Notes: generated by a model from the letters alone, not told the origin. Shown: positions 1 to 9,220, counted from the stretch's first letter. The stretch: DNA of 64,000 bases from JAUNKE01 sp041853585 (GCA_041853585.1 JBGZSM010000069.1:1-64000); one strand, 5' to 3'. Numbers and translations: made by a program.

Positions 1-8
1 TGTGGCAT
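1..8 (-). CDS. 5' end of a gene running off the window edge
   Basis: An ATG at 8-6 on the minus strand is preceded by AGGAGGA (22-16) with a 7-nt spacer, an excellent ribosome-binding site. Only two codons are inside the window, so the product cannot be named. The leader upstream holds the inverted repeat described separately. Confidence 0.5.
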
Positions 9-19
9 TTTAATGTCCT

Positions 20-75
20 CCTAATGTGTTTTCTTTTGTTCGCTGGCAGGCTTACAAATAGTTTAGCACATTAGG
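20..75 (-). promoter_or_regulatory. Inverted repeat overlapping the ribosome site of the edge gene
   Basis: CCTAATGTG (20-28) and CACATTAGG (67-75) are exact reverse complements separated by 38 nt. In the minus-strand transcript the 3' arm runs into the AGGAGG of the edge gene, so pairing would partly hide the ribosome site. No known riboswitch class was recognised; a role in translation control is inference. Confidence 0.35.
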
Positions 76-106
76 ACCTTTTTTTCTCACCGCTTAAGCT
101 CTTTTG

Positions 107-129
107 AACCACGCGACTATCGCGTGGTT
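107..129. repeat. Short perfect palindrome
   Basis: AACCACGCG (107-115) and CGCGTGGTT (121-129) form a 9-bp GC-rich stem with a 5-nt loop. TTTTC follows on the plus strand. It lies between the edge gene and the alaX terminator and may be an extra terminator or an orphan hairpin. Confidence 0.4.
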
Positions 130-140
130 TTCGGTATACA

Positions 141-190
141 AAAAGGGAGCTGCGGCAGAATGAAAAAATCTCATTCTGCAACAGCTCCTT
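141..190 (-). terminator. Intrinsic terminator of the AlaX gene
   Basis: On the minus strand a long stem (AGGAGCTG..., arms 144-160 and 172-190) with one internal mismatch is followed by TTTT, right after the TAA of the AlaX-like gene at 200. Confidence 0.85.
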
Positions 191-199
191 ACCAAACAA

Positions 200-1366
200 T
201 TATTCGAGCGCATCGATTCGCTCTTTCAAAATCTGAATGAAGGATTCCATATTTTGTGCATCCTCAAACATCGCCTGCGCTTTGGGTCCTTTGCCGCCGC
301 CTTTTCCGCCGGTCTTGGCAAGCGCTTCTTTGAACAAAGCGCCTAAGTCCAATGTTTTTTTCGTTTCCGCAACCACTCGCCCGTCGCCTGATGAAAGAAT
401 CATCGTCGGATAATGCCCCCGCAGCTGCTCGGCGAGCAACATCAACAAATCGTAATCCGCCCGCTCAAAATTTTTAATCAGCAGCTCCTGCGTATTTTCC
501 TGCAAACATTCGTTCGCCATATATTTTGTAATGAGCTGTCTATTATGATAAAGTTCAAATTTCGCTTTCTCCAATTCATCCTTCAATGCGACGACACGCT
601 CGACGATTCGCTCCTCATCGGCATTGAGCTGTTTTTTGAGCTCTCTCGTGATTTCAAAACGCTGAATATAATCCTTGCATGCGCGATTTCCGCACACAAA
701 ATGAATTCTCGTCATTCCTTTGTATTGCTCGGTCTTTAGAATTTTGAGCATGCCGACCTCGGACAGATTGCTCGTATGCGTTCCGCAACAAGCACAGCAA
801 TCCGCACCTTCTATCGTAACTACGCGAATATCGCCCTGCGCCTTGACCTCTTTGCGAATCGGAAATCGGGAGAGTCCTTCCCGATTTGTAATCGCATCCT
901 GAACGACGGTTTTTTCGGCAATTTTGGCATTGACCTTTTCTTCAATTTCGCCCAGGGTTTCCCAACTCATTTTCGGAATGTCGATGTCGATAGTCACAAA
1001 ATCCGCACCCATGTGGAATCCGCGATTGTTACCCCCACATTCTCTGAGAATGATTCCGGACAGCAAATGCTCGCCCGTATGTTGCTGCATGAAGTCAAAT
1101 CGTCGCTGCCAATCAATCGACATCTCGGCAATTTCCCCCTGCACTTTGTCCGCCATAATATGATGAATGATGCCATCCTTCTCCTGCACATCGAGCACCT
1201 CGACGCCGTTGATTGTTCCTTTGTCCGATGGTTGTCCTCCGCCTTCGGGATAAAAAATCGTCGCATCGCATATCAATTCATAATGTTTTCCATCTTCAAT
1301 CCGCTTGATGATATTCGCGCGATATTGCGTCCGATAAGCATCTTCGTAAAATATTTTTTTCGTCAT
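200..1366 (-). CDS. alaX: Alanyl-tRNA editing protein, AlaX long form
   Basis: Likely a free-standing trans-editing hydrolase that removes serine or glycine from mischarged tRNA-Ala in the cytoplasm. The 388-aa protein matches the C-terminal half of alanyl-tRNA synthetase. A beta-barrel segment (residues 1-90) precedes the editing core, which carries the zinc motif HxxxH (HTGEH, H96 and H100) and the partner motif CCACCGTH near residue 193. A coiled stretch follows, then a glycine-rich DHHA1-like tail (GGKGGGKG) near residues 352-360. No class II synthetase catalytic domain is present, so it edits but does not charge tRNA. The gene is monocistronic, with its own terminator downstream. Confidence 0.9.
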   Translation of the reverse strand: MTKKIFYEDAYRTQYRANIIKRIEDGKHYELICDATIFYPEGGGQPSDKGTINGVEVLDVQEKDGIIHHIMADKVQGEIAEMSIDWQRRFDFMQQHTGEHLLSGIILRECGGNNRGFHMGADFVTIDIDIPKMSWETLGEIEEKVNAKIAEKTVVQDAITNREGLSRFPIRKEVKAQGDIRVVTIEGADCCACCGTHTSNLSEVGMLKILKTEQYKGMTRIHFVCGNRACKDYIQRFEITRELKKQLNADEERIVERVVALKDELEKAKFELYHNRQLITKYMANECLQENTQELLIKNFERADYDLLMLLAEQLRGHYPTMILSSGDGRVVAETKKTLDLGALFKEALAKTGGKGGGKGPKAQAMFEDAQNMESFIQILKERIDALE

Positions 1367-1870
1367 TTGACTTCTTGCTCCTTTTATTTTTGTTTCCTGA
1401 TTTCTTCCATGATTTCAAATTACAAAGAGTTTTTTCTTAATATCTATTTTGATTCCTTTATTTCCATTTTCCGTTTAATATCTTCCGTCAATTATATCAT
1501 TTTTTATTCTTATTTCCAACTTCTCCCCTTTTCAAATGGTGTGCGCGCATCCGATTTTCATCAAAAATTTGTATGCAAACAATCCTATATCGTTTGTATG
1601 CAGAAAATGCTATATAATAGGAAGAGATTTTTTAAGTGTCTTTATGAACAAAAAAGTTAAAGTGAATTTTGTAAAAAATAGCTAAAAATTCTTTTTGTAT
1701 GTTACAATATAATCAAATCAATCGAATGACATGACACAATAAGAACGGATTTTAGTTGAAAAATTGCAGTAAGGAAAGTGAAATTTGATTGATGCAAGAA
1801 TGGACCTTTGTAATGTAGGCTTTAGCAGAACAGAAAATTGATTTCCTTTTGCTCAAAACAAGGAGGATTT
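1367..1870. other. Intergenic region with a 25-bp tandem repeat and one copy of a dispersed repeat
   Basis: No gene is supported here. Two imperfect 25-bp units beginning TTTGTATGCA start at 1568 and 1593. The second runs into CTATATAATAGGAAGAGA (1610-1627, match continuing to 1633), which recurs at 40070-40093 and, diverged, elsewhere in the window. A TATAAT lies at 1613-1618 without a convincing -35. The 3' end of this region gives the AAGGAGG ribosome site of the PAS pseudogene. Confidence 0.5.
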
Positions 1871-2908
1871 ATGACGGCGGATTTTTATAAAAAAGCACTC
1901 GACTGCTCTTCCGACGGTATTTTAATTACGGATGAGCAGGGCAATGTTATTTATGTCAACGAGCAATATGAAGAAGTCACCGGATTGCAAGCATCCGATT
2001 TGCTCGGTCGGAATTTGGCGAAATTGCTGGAAGAAGGAATCATCAGCCGCGCCATATCGCTGGAAGTCATCGAAACGGGTCAAAGGGTATCGACCATACA
2101 TAGTTACATCACCGGAAAATCGGCGCTCAGTACGGCAAATCCGATTTATGATAATGAAAACAAGCTTCGCGGAGTGGTAAACAACACGAGGAATCTCAAT
2201 ACGCTAATCGCTTTGCGTGAAGAGCTCAAGCAAAGTCAAGAGTAAACCAAACATTTTCCCGCAGAGGTTGTCCATCTGCGCCAGGTTTTGTCCAAGACCA
2301 AAAGTTTTATCTATCGCAGCAAACAGATGCAGCGCATCATCGATTTGTCTCAGCGCGTCGCATTGTACGACAGCACCGTTTTGATCGAGGGCGAATCCGG
2401 AACGGGAAAAGAAGTGATGGCACGGCTCATCCACTACAGCAGTCCGAGGCGGGAAGAACCTTTTATCAAGGTCAACTGCGCGGCGATTCCAAGCGAGCTT
2501 TTCGAATCCGAATTATTCGGTTATGAAAAAGGAGCTTTCACCGGCGCGAGTGCTATCGGTAAAATCGGTATGTTTGAATTGGCAAACAAAGGCACGCTTT
2601 TGATGGATGAAATCGGAGAGCTTCCTTCCAAAATCGTCGGATTATATCCTCAAAAAGGAGTGCTTCAAATCGGTTCGGATGCGGATATCGTCGTTTTCAA
2701 TCCGGATTTTGAAGGTGTTATTACACATGCCGACAGCTATGAGGGAACGGACTATGCAGCCTATGAAGGCTTCCCGCGAAAAGGAATTGCCGAAAAAGTA
2801 TTCCTGCGTGGAAAACTGATGACGGAAAACGGAAAACTCGTGGCGGAAAAAGGTAAAGGTCAATATATCAAGCCGAAACCTTATGCCTATGTATATCAGG
2901 TAAGATAG
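1871..2908 (+). pseudogene. Broken PAS/sigma-54 activator fused to the tail of a hydantoinase/dihydropyrimidinase gene
   Basis: ATG 1871 has a good AAGGAGG ribosome site. Codons 1-125 encode a PAS domain (SSDGILITDEQGN...). An in-frame TAA at 2243-2245 interrupts the frame, which then continues unbroken into a sigma-54 AAA+ core with Walker A (GESGTGKE), the GAFTGA loop and Walker B (LLMDEIGELP). At about 2625-2640 the frame switches abruptly to the C-terminus of a D-hydantoinase/dihydropyrimidinase (GLYPQKG, then GSDADIVVF, ending QYIKPKPYAY). The rest of the ATPase, the DNA-binding domain and most of the hydrolase are missing. Inference: a deletion joined a regulator to its neighbouring target gene, and a nonsense mutation arose before or after. 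A functional product is unlikely. Confidence 0.85.
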
Positions 2909-2922
2909 TTGTGAATCAAAAA

Positions 2923-2946
2923 AAGAGTCCAAGGACTCTATTTTTG
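2923..2946 (+). terminator. Intrinsic terminator after the fused pseudogene
   Basis: AGAGTCC-AA-GGACTCT followed by ATTTTTG, 15 nt after the stop codon. It is presumably the original terminator of the lost hydantoinase gene. Confidence 0.8.
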
Positions 2947-3072
2947 ATTTGAATTTTTATTTTGCTTTTTGTATTTGAATTTCGATTTTGTTTCGCTCGT
3001 AAATTTTAGAATTTTGCTTTGCGTTTTCAAATTCGGATGTTCATTTCTCATTCCTAAATCCGATTTTGGATT

Positions 3073-3579
3073 TTACGCTGCCGGTTTGCTCATGCTGAAT
3101 GATTTTTCAATTTCTACGACAATTCTTGTCGCTTTTTCAGCCGACACATTCAGTACGACGGCATGGATGACATTTTCCGAATCGGCAAAGACCCAAGCTA
3201 TCGATTTGTCGTCGTCTGCCACCACGCTCGCTTTTTGTGCGTCATATTCACCGATTTTGATATCTTTTTCGACTTTAAATTGCTCTCTCGTAACGCTGTT
3301 GTTCTCCATCGCAGAATCCATAAAAGCTTCCAGTGCAATATCGGTTGTCGTCTCTTCATCCGCCGGACCGAAGTTCAAAAATCCAATCGTTGCGCCCGAC
3401 ATATTGTCCGTAAAAAATGCGCTGTTGTCATCTTTTTTGCCCTCTACCCAATCGCCTTTCACGGAAGCATATCCCAATCCATCTGCTCCAATCGTCATCA
3501 GCTTGGAGTGGGTACATGCCGTAACTAAAACAAGAATCAGCAAGATAGCCGACAGTTTGTAAATTTTTGTTTTTTTCAT
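3073..3579 (-). CDS. Small lipoprotein of unknown function
   Basis: The start is taken at ATG 3579, preceded by AGGAGGAG; an in-frame ATG 16 codons upstream has no ribosome site. The 168-aa product starts with KK and a hydrophobic stretch ending in the lipobox LVTAC, so it should be exported and lipid-anchored at the outer face of the membrane. The mature part is a compact alpha/beta-looking domain with a single cysteine, the lipidated one. It is the last gene of the radical SAM operon, 44 nt after the preceding stop. Family not recognised. Confidence 0.7.
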   Translation of the reverse strand: MKKTKIYKLSAILLILVLVTACTHSKLMTIGADGLGYASVKGDWVEGKKDDNSAFFTDNMSGATIGFLNFGPADEETTTDIALEAFMDSAMENNSVTREQFKVEKDIKIGEYDAQKASVVADDDKSIAWVFADSENVIHAVVLNVSAEKATRIVVEIEKSFSMSKPAA

Positions 3580-3623
3580 TTGTTTTTCTCCTCCTTTTGT
3601 AATAAACAATTCCGCATAATGCA

Positions 3624-4946
3624 TCAAATAATATTTGGCGTGATGCGTCGTTTGATTTGGTAGCGATAGTACAGATTCGCGCCCAAGTAAAACAGATAGC
3701 GTGCCGGTTGTTTGAAAAATTCTTTTCGAAGAATCGTCCGCTCCAAAATCGATCTCAGCTCAAACACTTTGTTGTAGAGCGCCCAATATTCCTCCGTCAA
3801 TTCTTCCGGCGTCATATTCTTCGGGATATGCACCGCCTGACTGCCATTGTAGGAATACATATCCTGAATGTAGATTCGATTCTGCGCCTTCATCTCATCA
3901 TAGTATTTCGTGCCCGGAATCGGTGTCAAAATATAGAATCTCGGAACCACAATTTTGTTTTTACGAATAAAATCCGCCGTTTGCCGAATCGATTCAATCG
4001 TATCTCCATCGGCGCCGACGACCATTTCGGTGGAAATGTCGATACCATGCCTTTGAATATTGCAAATGAGCTTAGGATAGTCCTGTACCCTCGCCCATGA
4101 TTTGTTCATGCTGTCCAAGCTCTCCTGCAAAATGCTTTCCAATCCGAAGCTGAGCGTTGTGCATCCGCTCTTCGCCAATTTTTCCAAAAGTTCATCGTCC
4201 TTGCCGATCTCGATGGAGCATTGGCTCATCCACTGCATCCTAAGCGGAATGATATAGTCGAGCAATTCCATCATATAGCTGCGGTCGGACATGATATTGT
4301 CGTCCAGCAGCATGAATTTGCGAAAGCCGAGCGAGCGAATATGCTCTATATCGCGCACGACATCTTGAATCGGACGACGAATGTATTTGTTCTTATACAG
4401 ACAATACACCGAGCAGAAGCTGCAGGACTTCGGGCATCCTCGTCCCGCCTGAACGGGAAGCATGTCACCGATTTTTTTGTCGAGCACCAATTCGAATCGC
4501 GGCAATGGCGTATTGATTTCGGAAATCGGCATTTGATACTCGGATTTCAAATTGCCTTCTTCAAAATCCTTTATCATTTGCGGATAGGAAAACTCGCCGT
4601 CGCCGATGATGACGGTATCGCAATATTTTTTTGCTTCCTGTGCCATCAGACTGACCATGTAGCCGCCCATAAATACGGTCTTGCCGCGCCTTTTAAATTC
4701 TTTGGCGATGTCGATGCTTCGAACGACCGCATGCCCCATGCTGCCGATGCCGATGAGGTCCGCATCGGTGTCGAAGGGAATATCCTCGATGGTTTCAAAT
4801 ATGATTTCAACCGTCCAGTCGGGCGGCGTGAGCGCTGCCAAAAGCGGCATTGCCAAGCCGACAAAGTATAGTCTCGATTTTTTAATCGGATTCTTGTCAT
4901 TGTCATAGGGCGACGATTGAATCAACAGGATTTTTTTCTTTCTCAT
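3624..4946 (-). CDS. B12-binding-domain radical SAM protein (fourth of four in the operon)
   Basis: The 440-aa protein has an N-terminal cobalamin-binding Rossmann-like domain (about residues 1-135, start RKKKILLIQSSP) and a radical SAM barrel with the 4Fe-4S motif C171-x3-C175-x2-C178 (GCPKSCSFC). Later barrel strands include FGLES and VGADGDT. The C-terminus is basic and aromatic. The start is ATG 4946, which overlaps the TGA of the preceding gene (TGATG), so translation is probably coupled. This class does difficult methylations, ring formations or other C-C bond chemistry. Substrate cannot be read from sequence. Confidence 0.85.
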   Translation of the reverse strand: MRKKKILLIQSSPYDNDKNPIKKSRLYFVGLAMPLLAALTPPDWTVEIIFETIEDIPFDTDADLIGIGSMGHAVVRSIDIAKEFKRRGKTVFMGGYMVSLMAQEAKKYCDTVIIGDGEFSYPQMIKDFEEGNLKSEYQMPISEINTPLPRFELVLDKKIGDMLPVQAGRGCPKSCSFCSVYCLYKNKYIRRPIQDVVRDIEHIRSLGFRKFMLLDDNIMSDRSYMMELLDYIIPLRMQWMSQCSIEIGKDDELLEKLAKSGCTTLSFGLESILQESLDSMNKSWARVQDYPKLICNIQRHGIDISTEMVVGADGDTIESIRQTADFIRKNKIVVPRFYILTPIPGTKYYDEMKAQNRIYIQDMYSYNGSQAVHIPKNMTPEELTEEYWALYNKVFELRSILERTILRKEFFKQPARYLFYLGANLYYRYQIKRRITPNII

Positions 4947-6319
4947 CAACAACCTCTTATCATTTTCATAAAGTATTGTCGGCTGACAAAAGCGCTTCCC
5001 CACGACATTTTGAGCACTTCTTTGAGACCGTATTTTTTTATCATCTTAACGATGCTGCGCGGACGCATCACAATGCGATAGTAGAGCAAAATGATTTGCC
5101 AATAATATGCTCGAATGCTCATATGCGCCGGTTGCAGAACGATATGCGCCAAATCCCACTTCGGATAATCTTCGCGCGTGACGATGATGTCGTCGGCATA
5201 GCTCTCAAAAATATCCGTCCCCGGCAATGGGGTGAGCGGCTGCAAATTGACAAAGGTGATATCCATCTCTTTGATATGTTTCTCCAGCTCGCGAAAATCA
5301 TTCTTGCTGTAATCCAAATTGAGTATCATCGTCGCATACAGCTCAATCTGATATTTTTTGAGAATATCGACCGCTTTGCGATTGGTTTCGACCGTCGTCT
5401 TTTTGTTGAAATTCTGCAAATCTTTTTTTCGAACGGATTCGATGCCGACGATGACGGCGCGCAATCCGTTTTTGGAAAGCCGCTCTATCAGCGCTTCGTT
5501 GTTGGCAATAAAATCCGCTCTGCCGTAAACCAAAAATCGCTTATCCAATCCTTCACGCTCGAGCAAATCGCAAAATGTATTCAATCGTTTCGGATTGTAT
5601 AAAAAATCATCATCCACAATGTAAATTTCCTGCTCCGGTATGCTTTTGAGCTCATCGATGACATCGTGAATGTCTCGCGCAAAATATTTGCCGTCGGTCA
5701 CCTCTTTGCAGAAACAAAAGCTGCAATCGAAAGGACAGCCGAAGGAAGTTTTGACCAGAGCGCAGGGATTGTGGAACATATAATAATATCGCGCGCGATA
5801 CTTCGCCACCTTGTGACGAGCGGGTGGATGATAAGGAAAGCTCGCAAGCTTCTCCTGCTTCATGCCGGCGCGATAGGTTCCGCGAATATGCTCATCGCTT
5901 AAATCATTTTGTTTTTTCTCCATCGCTCTGTCAACGATGCGCGAGAAAGTACCAATCGGGTCCGCGCAGATAATATAGTCGATATAATCGTCCAAAAAAT
6001 CTTCGGGCACGACTTCCGCATGCACCCCGCCCGCCACCGTAATCGTTTGAGGCGAAATTTCTTTTATAATGCGCGCATATTCTTTGACAACGCCGACATG
6101 GGTGATATATCCGGTAATCCCGACCACATCGGGACGGTATTTTTCGATATAAAATTCCAGCGGCTTTTTCTCCAAAATCATATCCAAGATTGTCACTTCC
6201 GCCTTTTTGTCGGAAATGTTGGCAGCCACATACTCGAGCTCCAGCGGCTCGCAAATCATGACATGCTGCAAACCGATGGTCTCTTTCGGAGGCCTCGGTC
6301 TAATCAACAGAATCTGCAT
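4946..6319 (-). CDS. B12-binding-domain radical SAM protein (third of four)
   Basis: The 457-aa protein begins MQILLIRPRPP. The cobalamin-binding domain runs to about residue 130 and includes the GGVHAEV loop near residue 97. The radical SAM cluster motif is C195-x3-C199-x2-C202 (GCPFDCSFC), followed by a VDDDF strand and a VGIES strand, as in its neighbours. It overlaps the upstream methyltransferase gene by 20 nt and the downstream radical SAM gene by 1 nt, so all are one transcript. It resembles the proteins encoded at 6944-8314 and 9221-10645 in layout and motifs but is clearly diverged, so this is an old family expansion, not a recent duplication. Substrate unknown. Confidence 0.85.
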   Translation of the reverse strand: MQILLIRPRPPKETIGLQHVMICEPLELEYVAANISDKKAEVTILDMILEKKPLEFYIEKYRPDVVGITGYITHVGVVKEYARIIKEISPQTITVAGGVHAEVVPEDFLDDYIDYIICADPIGTFSRIVDRAMEKKQNDLSDEHIRGTYRAGMKQEKLASFPYHPPARHKVAKYRARYYYMFHNPCALVKTSFGCPFDCSFCFCKEVTDGKYFARDIHDVIDELKSIPEQEIYIVDDDFLYNPKRLNTFCDLLEREGLDKRFLVYGRADFIANNEALIERLSKNGLRAVIVGIESVRKKDLQNFNKKTTVETNRKAVDILKKYQIELYATMILNLDYSKNDFRELEKHIKEMDITFVNLQPLTPLPGTDIFESYADDIIVTREDYPKWDLAHIVLQPAHMSIRAYYWQIILLYYRIVMRPRSIVKMIKKYGLKEVLKMSWGSAFVSRQYFMKMIRGC

Positions 6320-6944
6320 CTTTTCTCCTTTTTCGAAAAACGCTTACCAAAATCGTAGGCATCCATCGCCTTACCCGAATCACGAACATATCCTGAATAA
6401 CCAAATCGGGATTGCAAAGCGATATCACTTCCTGCTTGGAGAGATACTTCGCCATGCCTGTCGTCGTCTTGGTCAAGGTGAATGCGATTTTGTCATACCA
6501 ATTGTTAACCGAGCCATGCGCCAGTATGAGCAGCCCGTCCTCTTTCAAAAGCGTCGTCATATCGCGCACCGCCTTTTGCTGATTCTCATAATAGGGCAAG
6601 GAATGTGTGCAGGTGATGATGTCAAATCGCTCCCCGATGCTCAAAAGTTCTCCGACATCCTTGAGCAAAAATTTGGCAGCGGTATTTTTTTGCGTCGCGA
6701 CATCAATCATCCCCTGCGAATAGTCGATGCCGAGTAGGGAAACATCCTTTCCGAAGCGCTGCTCAATATCCACCAAAAGCTGCCCCGTTCCGCAGCCGAT
6801 GTCGAGCAGCTTCTTCCATTCCTCTGACCGGTATTTTGCAATCGTTGAGAGCACCGCTTCTCTCGTTACGGATAAAGAATATTTTTGCATCCACAACCGC
6901 TCGTAGCGTCTCGACCAGTAATTCCAAATTTTTTTATTCGACAT
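6300..6944 (-). CDS. Class I SAM-dependent methyltransferase
   Basis: The 214-aa protein carries methyltransferase motif I (LLDIGCGTGQ, about residues 48-57), motif II (LLGIDYSQGM) and a post-motif segment (FDIITCTHSLPY). It resembles the Methyltransf_11/25 families that act on small molecules, quinones or lipids. It sits between two radical SAM genes, sharing the boundary base with the upstream stop and overlapping the downstream start by 20 nt. It probably makes a conventional O-, N- or C-methylation in the same pathway. The C-terminal part is basic and hydrophobic, which could suit a membrane-associated substrate; that is inference. Confidence 0.8.
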   Translation of the reverse strand: MSNKKIWNYWSRRYERLWMQKYSLSVTREAVLSTIAKYRSEEWKKLLDIGCGTGQLLVDIEQRFGKDVSLLGIDYSQGMIDVATQKNTAAKFLLKDVGELLSIGERFDIITCTHSLPYYENQQKAVRDMTTLLKEDGLLILAHGSVNNWYDKIAFTLTKTTTGMAKYLSKQEVISLCNPDLVIQDMFVIRVRRWMPTILVSVFRKRRKDADSVD

Positions 6945-8314
6945 CAGTCCAAATACATCTTTCTCAGCAAGTATCGCGACAGCATTCTTTTGAAATATTT
7001 CAAATCCAAAAAGTCATACAGCCCCGCCTTGCGTGCTCTCTTGTAAAGTTTCATAAACAAATCGTAATAATGACGATAGAATTGCTTTTTCGTCAAATTT
7101 TTCGGCTCGAGCACGAGATGTAAAAAATCCCAGTCCTCAATATTGTCCGAGATGATTTCATCCTTGTATTCTTCATACAGCGGCGTGCCCGGAATCGGTG
7201 TGAAAATCGAAATCGTGACATGCATCACCTGATTTTGAACAACCCAATCGTAAATTCTGTCAAAATCCTCCTTGGTCGCTTCGACACCGACAATCATCAG
7301 CGCAATACATTCGCCGCCCGCTTCCCGAATGACGCGCACCGCCTGCTCATTGTTGGTTACGGAAGTTCGCTTATTGTACGCGAGCAATTCTTTGTCGCTC
7401 GTCGCTTCGAGTCCGACCAAAAAATATTTGAATCCGATATCGACAAGCGCTTGGACGATTTCTTTATTTTGTGACACGAAATCGGCTCGGGCGTAACAAG
7501 TGTAGGTTTTTTGAATTCGATTCTCTTTGACCAGACGAATGAACTCCCACAGTCTTTTTTTATCCACCAAAAAATCATCATCGACGATTTGAATATTATC
7601 GACCTCTATCCCGCGAAGCTCCTCGATGACCAAATCCAAATCGCGCACCTGATAGCTGCCCTGATTGAGCAAGGTGCAATAACAGAATTTGCAATCGAAG
7701 GGACAGCTGAACGATGTCTTGAGCGTCGCCATCGGCGTCATATCCAAATATCGAAATCGATGCTTATGCTCGTAGAAAAAACTTCGCTCGGGAATCGGCA
7801 AGCTGTTGATATCGACTCGCTCATACGGATTGACAATCCAATTTCCCGATTTATCCCGATGACAAAGCCCGTTGATTTCCGATGGAGAAATCGCCGGCTT
7901 CACTTTCTTTTTCAGAGATTCAATCATCCTTATCAAGTCAACGAAGCCGTCCACCGATTCGCTGCGTACGATAAAATCGATGTTTTCATCATAGAAACGC
8001 TGATAATTCAGCTGCGCATGGACTCCTCCGACCAGCGTGACGATGCTCCTGCGAAACTTTTTCGCTTCGGCAAACATTCTCTTCATCACATTTTCATGAG
8101 TCAGATAGCCGGTGATGGCGACCACATCGGGATCGTATTTTTTTAATACCTTTCTAAAAGGCTTGTTCTCACAAATATAGTCAAAGATATAATCTTCGTA
8201 GCCTGCCTGCATCAAGCCCGTATGCAAATACTCCAACTCCAAAGGCTCATTGTCAAGCATGCCTGTAAAACTCAATTTATTCGGTGCCGGTGGTCTTACC
8301 AAGAGCACTTTCAT
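6944..8314 (-). CDS. B12-binding-domain radical SAM protein (second of four)
   Basis: The start is placed at ATG 8314, which has AAAAGGATGG upstream and aligns with the paralogues (MKVLLVRPPAP). The 456-aa protein has the cobalamin-binding fold to about residue 130 (GGVHAQL near residue 97), the cluster motif C204-x3-C208-x2-C211 (SCPFDCKFC), and the VDDDFLV and VGLEA strands. The C-terminus is basic and aromatic. It is most like the third copy by eye. It is co-transcribed with the phosphoesterase upstream and the methyltransferase downstream, where the genes share one base. Confidence 0.85.
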   Translation of the reverse strand: MKVLLVRPPAPNKLSFTGMLDNEPLELEYLHTGLMQAGYEDYIFDYICENKPFRKVLKKYDPDVVAITGYLTHENVMKRMFAEAKKFRRSIVTLVGGVHAQLNYQRFYDENIDFIVRSESVDGFVDLIRMIESLKKKVKPAISPSEINGLCHRDKSGNWIVNPYERVDINSLPIPERSFFYEHKHRFRYLDMTPMATLKTSFSCPFDCKFCYCTLLNQGSYQVRDLDLVIEELRGIEVDNIQIVDDDFLVDKKRLWEFIRLVKENRIQKTYTCYARADFVSQNKEIVQALVDIGFKYFLVGLEATSDKELLAYNKRTSVTNNEQAVRVIREAGGECIALMIVGVEATKEDFDRIYDWVVQNQVMHVTISIFTPIPGTPLYEEYKDEIISDNIEDWDFLHLVLEPKNLTKKQFYRHYYDLFMKLYKRARKAGLYDFLDLKYFKRMLSRYLLRKMYLD

Positions 8315-8342
8315 AATATCCATCCTTTTCCAATTGAAGCGA

Positions 8343-9179
8343 CTACCGATGCTCTTCGCTCGGCACCAAGTCAATCACCACATATTCCGGACGATTGTAA
8401 AAACGCGGAATTCTTGTCGATTCTCTCGCCAATCCGCGACTGACAATCATCTTGTAATTCTCAAATTCATACAGCCCGCCCGCATATTTCGGAAACAATC
8501 CCTGATTCGGTGCGAGCAATCCGTTGAGCACACCGGGAATTCGCCATTGTCCTCCATGAGCATGCCCTGCCATCAAGAGATCAAAATCGCGATATTGCTC
8601 GTAGCGCTCCGGACGATGAGTCAGCAGAAGCGAATAGATGTCGGGCTCGATTGTTGACTTGGCTTTTTCCAGTTGATTTTGCCAAGCGGACTCCCCGATA
8701 TCGACATCATCGATGCCGAACAAATTGACGCGCTCTCCGCGAATGTTCAGTTCCACTTTGTCGCCTTCAAGCACCGTGATATTGTAATCGAGAATCGCAG
8801 ATTTTAATCGAAGCAGCTCCTTTGTCCAACATTCATGATTGCCCGACACATAGTAACTCGGATATTTTTCTCCCGCCCAGCTCAAAAATTCCCATGCCTT
8901 GTCCTCTGGCAAATTGTCGTCGATGATATCGCCCGCGAGGAGCAGCACATCGGGTCTGCTCTGCTCGATGGCTTCGGTCAAAGTATGCTGTTTTTCTCCG
9001 TAATTGCAGCTGTGCAAATCCGCAACGAGCGCAATTCGAATCGGTTTTTGAATTCTTGAATCGGCGATGGTGTAGTTCACCACCTCAAGTCGTTGGTCCA
9101 ATCCCATGCCCAGCAGCAAGGCAGCCGCTCCGGCAACCACCAACATTCGTTTATTCTTTCTTCTTTTGTTCTTCTTCAT
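8343..9179 (-). CDS. Membrane-anchored calcineurin-like phosphoesterase (YkuE type)
   Basis: The 278-aa protein has a very basic N-terminus (KKNKRRKNKR) followed by one hydrophobic segment (residues 12-27), so it is probably anchored with its catalytic domain outside. The metallophosphoesterase motifs are in order: DLHSCNYG (D/H pair), GDIID, GNHECW and GHAHGGQW. Relatives such as YkuE are extracytoplasmic metal-dependent phosphatases; some act on lipid pyrophosphates. Its position between radical SAM genes suggests it dephosphorylates a pathway intermediate or product at the membrane. That role is inference. Confidence 0.8.
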   Translation of the reverse strand: MKKNKRRKNKRMLVVAGAAALLLGMGLDQRLEVVNYTIADSRIQKPIRIALVADLHSCNYGEKQHTLTEAIEQSRPDVLLLAGDIIDDNLPEDKAWEFLSWAGEKYPSYYVSGNHECWTKELLRLKSAILDYNITVLEGDKVELNIRGERVNLFGIDDVDIGESAWQNQLEKAKSTIEPDIYSLLLTHRPERYEQYRDFDLLMAGHAHGGQWRIPGVLNGLLAPNQGLFPKYAGGLYEFENYKMIVSRGLARESTRIPRFYNRPEYVVIDLVPSEEHR

Positions 9180-9220
9180 CTTGCTCCCACTCTGCTGAAT
9201 CTCATTTTGCGAAATTCAGC

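Noticed and set aside
776..1660. Long plus-strand reading frame opposite alaX
   Set aside because: It is antisense to a clear AlaX gene, has no ribosome site and no recognisable domain.
2243..2245. Programmed read-through or Sec in the PAS/sigma-54 gene
   Set aside because: The codon is TAA, not TGA, and the gene is also truncated and fused downstream, so decay is the simpler reading.
4221..4871. 216-aa plus-strand frame inside the radical SAM operon
   Set aside because: His/Arg-rich antisense of a conserved radical SAM gene; no start signal.
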